Below, piece after piece: positions 58,486-64,000 of a stretch of DNA of 64,000 bases (positions are counted from its first letter, which is position 1; each line of letters begins with the position of its first letter). The stretch is taken from NCBI GenBank assembly GCA_003255065.1, contig QAOA01007004.1, positions 255,343 through 319,342 of the forward strand. Reading direction: 5' to 3'. Made by a program: the position numbers and the translations under genes. Under the pieces are notes generated by a model. That model saw only the letters and a program-made list of their open reading frames with translations. It searched no databases and was not told the DNA's origin. The stretch comes from Cercis canadensis (Eukaryota; Streptophyta; Magnoliopsida; Fabales; Fabaceae).

Positions 58486-58916
58486 TAAAATAGAGTGTAT
58501 ATAGTATAATATTTTAATACGTATATTATTATTATTATTATTGTTATTGTCATTATTTTATTATGGAAGTGTGTTACTGGTTAGGGCGTGTTAGACAAAA
58601 ACCTCTTCCGCAAGTTACTACACTTTTGTTTTGCAAGCACGTCTGAAATTTGAAATTTCCCATTTTGTATTTTTCCCAACATTCTTTGAAAGCAAAAGAG
58701 AAAGAGAGGTTACCCCTCCACCACTCACTCTCAGCGCTGTGCTTATTGAAAAGCCCCACCAAGTCACCCGCGTACGTACGTAGTAACATTAACATAGACC
58801 CCAAACTTGTAAATCTAAAAATTCAAAAACCCCCACAACACAATCGCAGTCCTTCTTCTCCAATCGCACCCTTCTCCTTCCAAAACCCTAGGGTTTCAGT
58901 TCCGATCCATCTAACC

Positions 58917-61900
58917 ATGGCGGATGAGCCAGTTGCAGCTTCTGCTTCTTCTTCTCCATCGTCGTCGTCTTCTACTCCTCTTGGCTCCTCCGTGATCCCC
59001 ATAGTCAACAAGCTTCAGGACATCTTCGCCCAGCTCGGCAGCCAGTCCACCATCGAGCTCCCCCAAGTCGCCGTTGTCGGCAGCCAGAGCAGTGGCAAGT
59101 CCAGCGTCCTTGAGGCCCTTGTAGGTCGGGACTTCTTGCCTAGGGGAAATGATATTTGCACCAGGAGGCCGCTTGTGCTGCAGCTCTTGCAGACCAAGAG
59201 GAAGCCGGATGGCACCGAAGAGGAATACGGGGAGTTCCTTCACTTGCCTGGGAAGAGGTTCTTTGACTTCTCTGAGATTCGCAGGGAAATTCAGGTGCTT
59301 TATCCTTATCATCATTAATATTAAAATTGTATTGAGGTTGTTTTCTTGTTATGATTCACTAATTTTGGATTCTTAGCTTTCTACATTTAGCAAACTGAGA
59401 ACTGTTGCTTGCGTTTGTCTCGAGTGAAATTAAGCAAAGTCATCTGGCTGCGTAAGTGCAGGGTCAATCACATAGGCACATACTACATATTATGATAATT
59501 TGTGCTTTTTTGCGCCTTTATTTAGCTTTGGGAATGTGGGGTAAGCATGGTTTGATTACTAACCACTGAAGAGCTTGCAGCGTCAGGGAATCTGCATTGG
59601 CAATTAGAGGTTTAAATACCTTCATAGATTAGAAGATGGTGAGCGGCGATGGTACAATTTTGGAGAAAAATGTTCTGCAGATTATTGTTGTGCCAATATT
59701 ATGAGCTTCTTTCTTTTATTCATGGGCATTTTGATTGTCCTTATTATGATCAACACCACTTTAGGTTGAGTTTGGGCCTTGTCTATGGCTCCCCATAATG
59801 GATTTGGTGATGGATCTAACCCCGAAGGGGCACTTCCTAACCGAACTGTCGTATATACTGTGGTTGTCTCGGCCTTAATTATTTTCTGTATTAGCTTGCT
59901 TACCCATGCATAGAGAGAGACACATGCTTAACCAAATTTACTGTTGCAGAAATAATTTGAACTCAGGGATAAACAATTTGTTATCGATGCTCAAATGTAC
60001 ATGTCCAGTGTTTCAAACTGGTTTAGAAACTTGATTCCGCTGATATGAATGTTTTTATGTCCACACTTGGAGAATTGGATTACAAATGAAAGTAGTATAG
60101 TTGAATGGCCATAGAGGGATATGCTTTTCTCATTAGTCGCTGCAGCTTCCAGTGTTCCCTATCAACATTACTAATGTCACGAGAATTAGTTACCATTATA
60201 ATTGAAGGACTATTGGACATGATTTTCTTGTTTTAAGCTTGAAAGATTGTTGAATTTGGGATTTCCATTATTTGTATGTCATGAAGCATACAATACTTAA
60301 GTTATACTGTTAAGATTTACTTGTTTGATCTCTTTTTCCTTAATAATACCCTTTCAATTTGTATACTGTCTTGATCCATTGTTCCTTAATTATATCCAAT
60401 TGACTGTAGGCTGAGACTGATAGGGAAGCAGGAGGCAACAAAGGTGTCTCAGACAAGCAGATTCGTCTAAAGATTTTTTCTCCTAATGTTCTTGATATCA
60501 CACTTGTGGATCTCCCTGGGATAACAAAGGTTCCTGTTGGTGACCAGCCTTCTGATATTGAAGCTCGAATTAGAACAATGATCATGTCATACATCAAAAC
60601 TCCCAGCTGTCTCATTCTAGCTGTCACACCAGCAAATTCTGATTTGGCAAATTCAGATGCACTTCAGATGGCAGGAATTGCTGATCCTGATGGTGAGACT
60701 TTGCTTCCAGACGCCTGAAAATAGAATTATCCACATCTCTTTTGATTGGTATTTACATGCTCATTTTTCTCTTGCAGGTAATAGAACGATAGGTGTAATC
60801 ACAAAGGTGCAGTATTGTTATCCAACTGTTAAATGCTTTTGTGATATTTATTATGCTGTTGCCACGTTCTGACAAGATTTGGCAAATATTTTATGGAATA
60901 TAGTTGGATATCATGGACAGAGGTACTGATGCTCGGAAACTGTTACTTGGAGAAGTTATTCCCCTCCGACTAGGTTATGTGGGTGTTGTTAATCGCAGTC
61001 AAGAGGTAATGATTTTATTATACTGTGATGGAGATGGTAGTTAACTACATCTCACCTAAATGTGTTGTTCTATTGGGTATTTTGTTCGGTATGGGTCAGG
61101 ATCAATTGATACACTTTTTATAGGTGAATTTCTCTCAGAATCCACATTGGATTAAAAGCTTCTGTCATGTACCTCATGCTTATAAAATTTCATATTAAAT
61201 GGCAATTATTATGTGCTTTGTGGTTTGTGCACATCTCTTAAAATTAGGAGGGAGTTGGTAAATTTAAAAGCAGGTTTATAACTGTTTAAAGTTAAAAATA
61301 GTTTTATAAATCCATATTCGTTTGAATTGGTTTCAGACATCATACTTAAGTTGTCAAAAATGTGGTTTCAAACCTTTCTAATATAAATTACTATTGGGTG
61401 ACATAAATAAGGAAATGTTTGACTCTAATAGTGACAGAAAGTTATGAGAAAAAATAAATGAAGGAAAAAAATATAGAAAAAAAAGCATGAGCTACAAATA
61501 AAAACTAATTAGTAAAGTTAACTTTACATTGATTTTTATTTGAAACAGTTTTGACTTGAAAACTGATGTGATAAGAACACAATTTTTAAATGTTTAGTGA
61601 CTACCAAACACAAAAAATTTCAAAGCCTATTCCATTGTAGTGTTCACTATCATTTTCAAAATGTAGATTATTAACATTTAATTGATGCCCAATGTGCCTA
61701 AAATTTTGCATACAAGTTCAGCATCATAGTTTCTCATGATTCAATGGGGTAATTATATTTTACACCTGTGTCAATTGATCACAATCGTATATATGACACA
61801 AGAAATATAGTCATGTTGATTAGCATTTAGGTCAGCTTGTACTGCTGAATCTGATTGTATGTTCCCTTATGAAATTAGGATATTCTATTGAACCGGAGTA

Positions 61901-64000
61901 TAAGGGATGCAATTGAGGCTGAGCGGAAGTTCTTCGACAGTCGTCCTGTAAGAAAGTACCATTGCCTAGTTGTGTATTCATGGTTTGTGTCTTATCTATT
62001 TACGGAAGTTTATCCATTTATGTTATAGGTATACAGTACTCTAAAAGATCGTTGCGGTGTTCCTCAACTGGCACAGAAGTTGAACCAGGTAGAGTCTTTG
62101 CAAAAATGATAGCTCAAATTATTTCATGGAACACATTTTACTATTTCAGAGTAGTGGCATAGATTGCTGCATCTGCTTACTCATGGACAGGATAAAAGAC
62201 GTGTTTCAACCCTCTCTCTTTGATGGTCTAATTTCTTGGTTGTTCCTTTCTACTTGCATGCAGAAATTTCCTGTGGTATCATTTAATAATTTCCTTTCAC
62301 AAATAAAGGGAAATTTTTTCAAAAGAAACGCCCTTGTGTTCATGAAGTTGCAGTGCTTGCTTTAATGTAATGCTTTTAAGGATTTCTACCCTGGTTTGAG
62401 AACAGAGAATTAGAAAGGAGTTAAGGGATAGTTAAAGTACAGGGCTTAATAGGTGCTTTTCAAAGAGTTAGAAGGGGGCCAATTTCTAACTTGACAATAG
62501 AAACTCACACTTGACATATTTTTTTTTTGTGTTCCCGGGGGGCGGGGGTTGGGTTATTGTGAGCTGATTCTTGGAAATATAGAGTGAGAGCTAAATTCTT
62601 AGAAAATCTAGTAAAGATAAGAGCTTTCTAGTTTCTGAGTATTGCAGTGTCTGGACTGAATCAAACATATATTCAAGTTACATCCTTGTTACCTGCATCT
62701 CTTTGCAGATATTAGTGCAACATATCAAGGCTGTACTTCCAGGGCTGAAAGCACGTATAAATGCTGCTCTGACATCTGTTGCAAAGGAGTATCAAAACTA
62801 TGGAGAAATCACTGAATCCAAGGCATGTCTTAATAGTTGGTTGTATTCCTATGACTTGTTAAATGGACTGTTAAGTACTCTGCTTGCAGTAGTTTATACT
62901 ACTTTAGGTGTCAATTTAACCTTATTCTATGTATAATTCCTTGTCTTCATTAGGCTGGTCAGGGAGCTCTTCTCCTGAATATTCTTTCAAAATACTCTGA
63001 CGGTATCTATCCCTACCATCTGGTTCCTTACCTTCTCTTCAACCATTTGATTTATATCTTTCCAAATTCAATAAAAGTATCTTCACTTTCTTTGTTGAAA
63101 CCAGCATTCTCATCCATGGTAGAGGGGAAAAATGAGGAGATGTCAACTCTGGAGCTATCTGGTGGAGCAAGAATTCATTATATTTTTCAATCAATCTTTG
63201 TAAAAAGTTTAGAGGTATATTTCTTTGTATTTATATGTGGTAATATTTTAGAAATTATACCTATTTTAATGATATGTTGGAAGTTAGCCTTCATCCCTTT
63301 CTTACTTGGGGTTGGGATTTATATTAAAAGAAGAAAATGGGAACAACAAAAGTTTTAGTTCTAGTGTTTGCTTTTAGTCTACACTAAAATTGAGTATTTC
63401 AACTGCTTCAAAACATTTTGACCTGCTAGTTCATGGCTCCTTTTACTGTATAGAAGTTTTCTAAGCCCCGGAAAAAAAAAACTTGTGCCATGCTTATTTC
63501 CACCGTAAATCAAATTTGAAATGTTTGATTTCGTATTCAGATTTTCTGTATGTTGAATTTGGTGGCTTGGAAATGGGCCATAAAGAATATGTCTATTGTC
63601 AATAAAATATTTTTATAAATTGGAACTGAATTCTTCAGCCATCTCAGCAATGAAAAAGAGATGAAGCTGTTGGTTTGCATTTTGGATTAAGTGATGAAAA
63701 TGGTTGCTTTAGATGAAGTTTCTTATGTCTGTTGTGTAACTCTTGTACTGTTGTACTATTGATTTTTGACCTTTTGAAACTAAGTGCATGTCATTGTTAC
63801 TGATAGCACTGACCATGGGCTTGTAGCCAGCTGGCGATGAACCATGCTTTTGATCATGGGAGCTCCCCATGTTCAGAGGCTCAAACTCTGTGCCTGTTGA
63901 GTGGGCCCCCCCTCCCCCAATTTCTTTTTCCCCTGTAATGTAGCCCAAAAAGAAAAACTGAAAGCGGTAGATAATTTAGCTTGATCAGTTTGCAGCATTT
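58917..64000 (+). CDS. dynamin-related protein, DRP3 type, 5' part (first nine exons)
   Basis: Exons: 58917-59294, 60410-60692, 60778-60806, 60904-61005, 61879-61947, 62029-62088, 62709-62822, 62954-63002, 63105-63214; 398 aa are encoded and the gene continues past the edge. After a Ser/Ala-rich N-terminus comes the dynamin GTPase domain: P-loop GSQSSGKS (55-62), G2 Thr in [11 protein letters not shown]3 DLPG with [11 protein letters not shown]4 TKLD made by joining exons 3 and 4. The stalk begins in exons 5-9 ([46 protein letters not shown]). DRP3 proteins (~800 aa) constrict mitochondria and peroxisomes during fission; this N-terminus resembles Arabidopsis DRP3A/B from memory. Intron 7 has a GC donor (AAG|GCATGT). 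The ninth intron is at least 786 bases. ATG at 58917 sits in ACCATGG context. Confidence 0.93.

Noticed and set aside
58823-59315. Minus-strand open frames up to 134 codons opposite DRP3 exon 1
   Set aside because: Shadow frames of the GC-rich dynamin exon; they resemble no protein.
63709-63948. 79-codon minus-strand frame in the last visible DRP3 intron
   Set aside because: No similarity and no splice logic; intronic.
1-64000. CRISPR arrays, bacterial operons, tRNA or rRNA genes
   Set aside because: No regularly spaced short repeats with unique spacers, no intact tRNA cloverleaf and no rRNA sequence seen; tRNA-like boxes belong to SINEs.

Overview
This is nuclear DNA of a flowering plant. 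It is AT-rich, its genes are split by GT-AG introns, and it is full of small plant transposons (SINEs, Mutator- and PIF-type MITEs, hAT). All recognisable genes belong to plant families. The flavonoid-type glucosyltransferases most resemble, from memory, the legume UGT78K group, so a legume is the best guess (about 60% sure).

Layout. (1) 0.9-9.8 kb: two tandem minus-strand genes for an HVA22/TB2-DP1-domain protein with C-terminal zf-met zinc fingers. The ~4.3 kb duplication broke inside the neighbouring UGT, so the second copy ends in the C-terminus of a glucosyltransferase, with the reading frame kept open. (2) 9.7-27 kb: a minus-strand tandem array of four UGT78-like genes. Two are open (9.7 and 17.1 kb), one is decayed (14.3 kb) and one is a 3' fragment (26.2 kb). 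The two open copies carry unusual residues at key sites. A hAT transposase remnant and SINEs sit between them. (3) 27-40 kb: gene-poor, transposon-rich DNA. It holds a complete Pack-MULE with a 9-bp target duplication that carries fragments of a PIP aquaporin and a DUF1442 gene; fragments of a UFD1-domain gene in an inverted repeat pair 21 kb apart; MITEs; SINEs; LTR-element relics; and an 808-base assembly gap. (4) 40.7-43.5 kb: an intact gamma-glutamyl peptidase-like class I glutamine amidotransferase (plus strand, 4 exons). (5) 44-52 kb: intergenic DNA with a triplicated ~0.87 kb unit and a foldback element. (6) 52.5-64 kb: a CHCH-domain mitochondrial protein (minus, 5 exons), a secreted invertase/pectin-methylesterase inhibitor (minus, single exon), and the first nine exons of a DRP3-type dynamin (plus), which runs off the right edge.

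The genes do not form a pathway. The UGTs are a lineage-specific expanding and decaying family; the HVA22, GGP, CHCH, PMEI and DRP3 genes are ordinary single genes of unrelated function. Several short direct duplications around single N characters look like unmerged contig ends and should not be read as biology. Exon boundaries were set by hand from splice sites and reading-frame continuity; no database search was possible.
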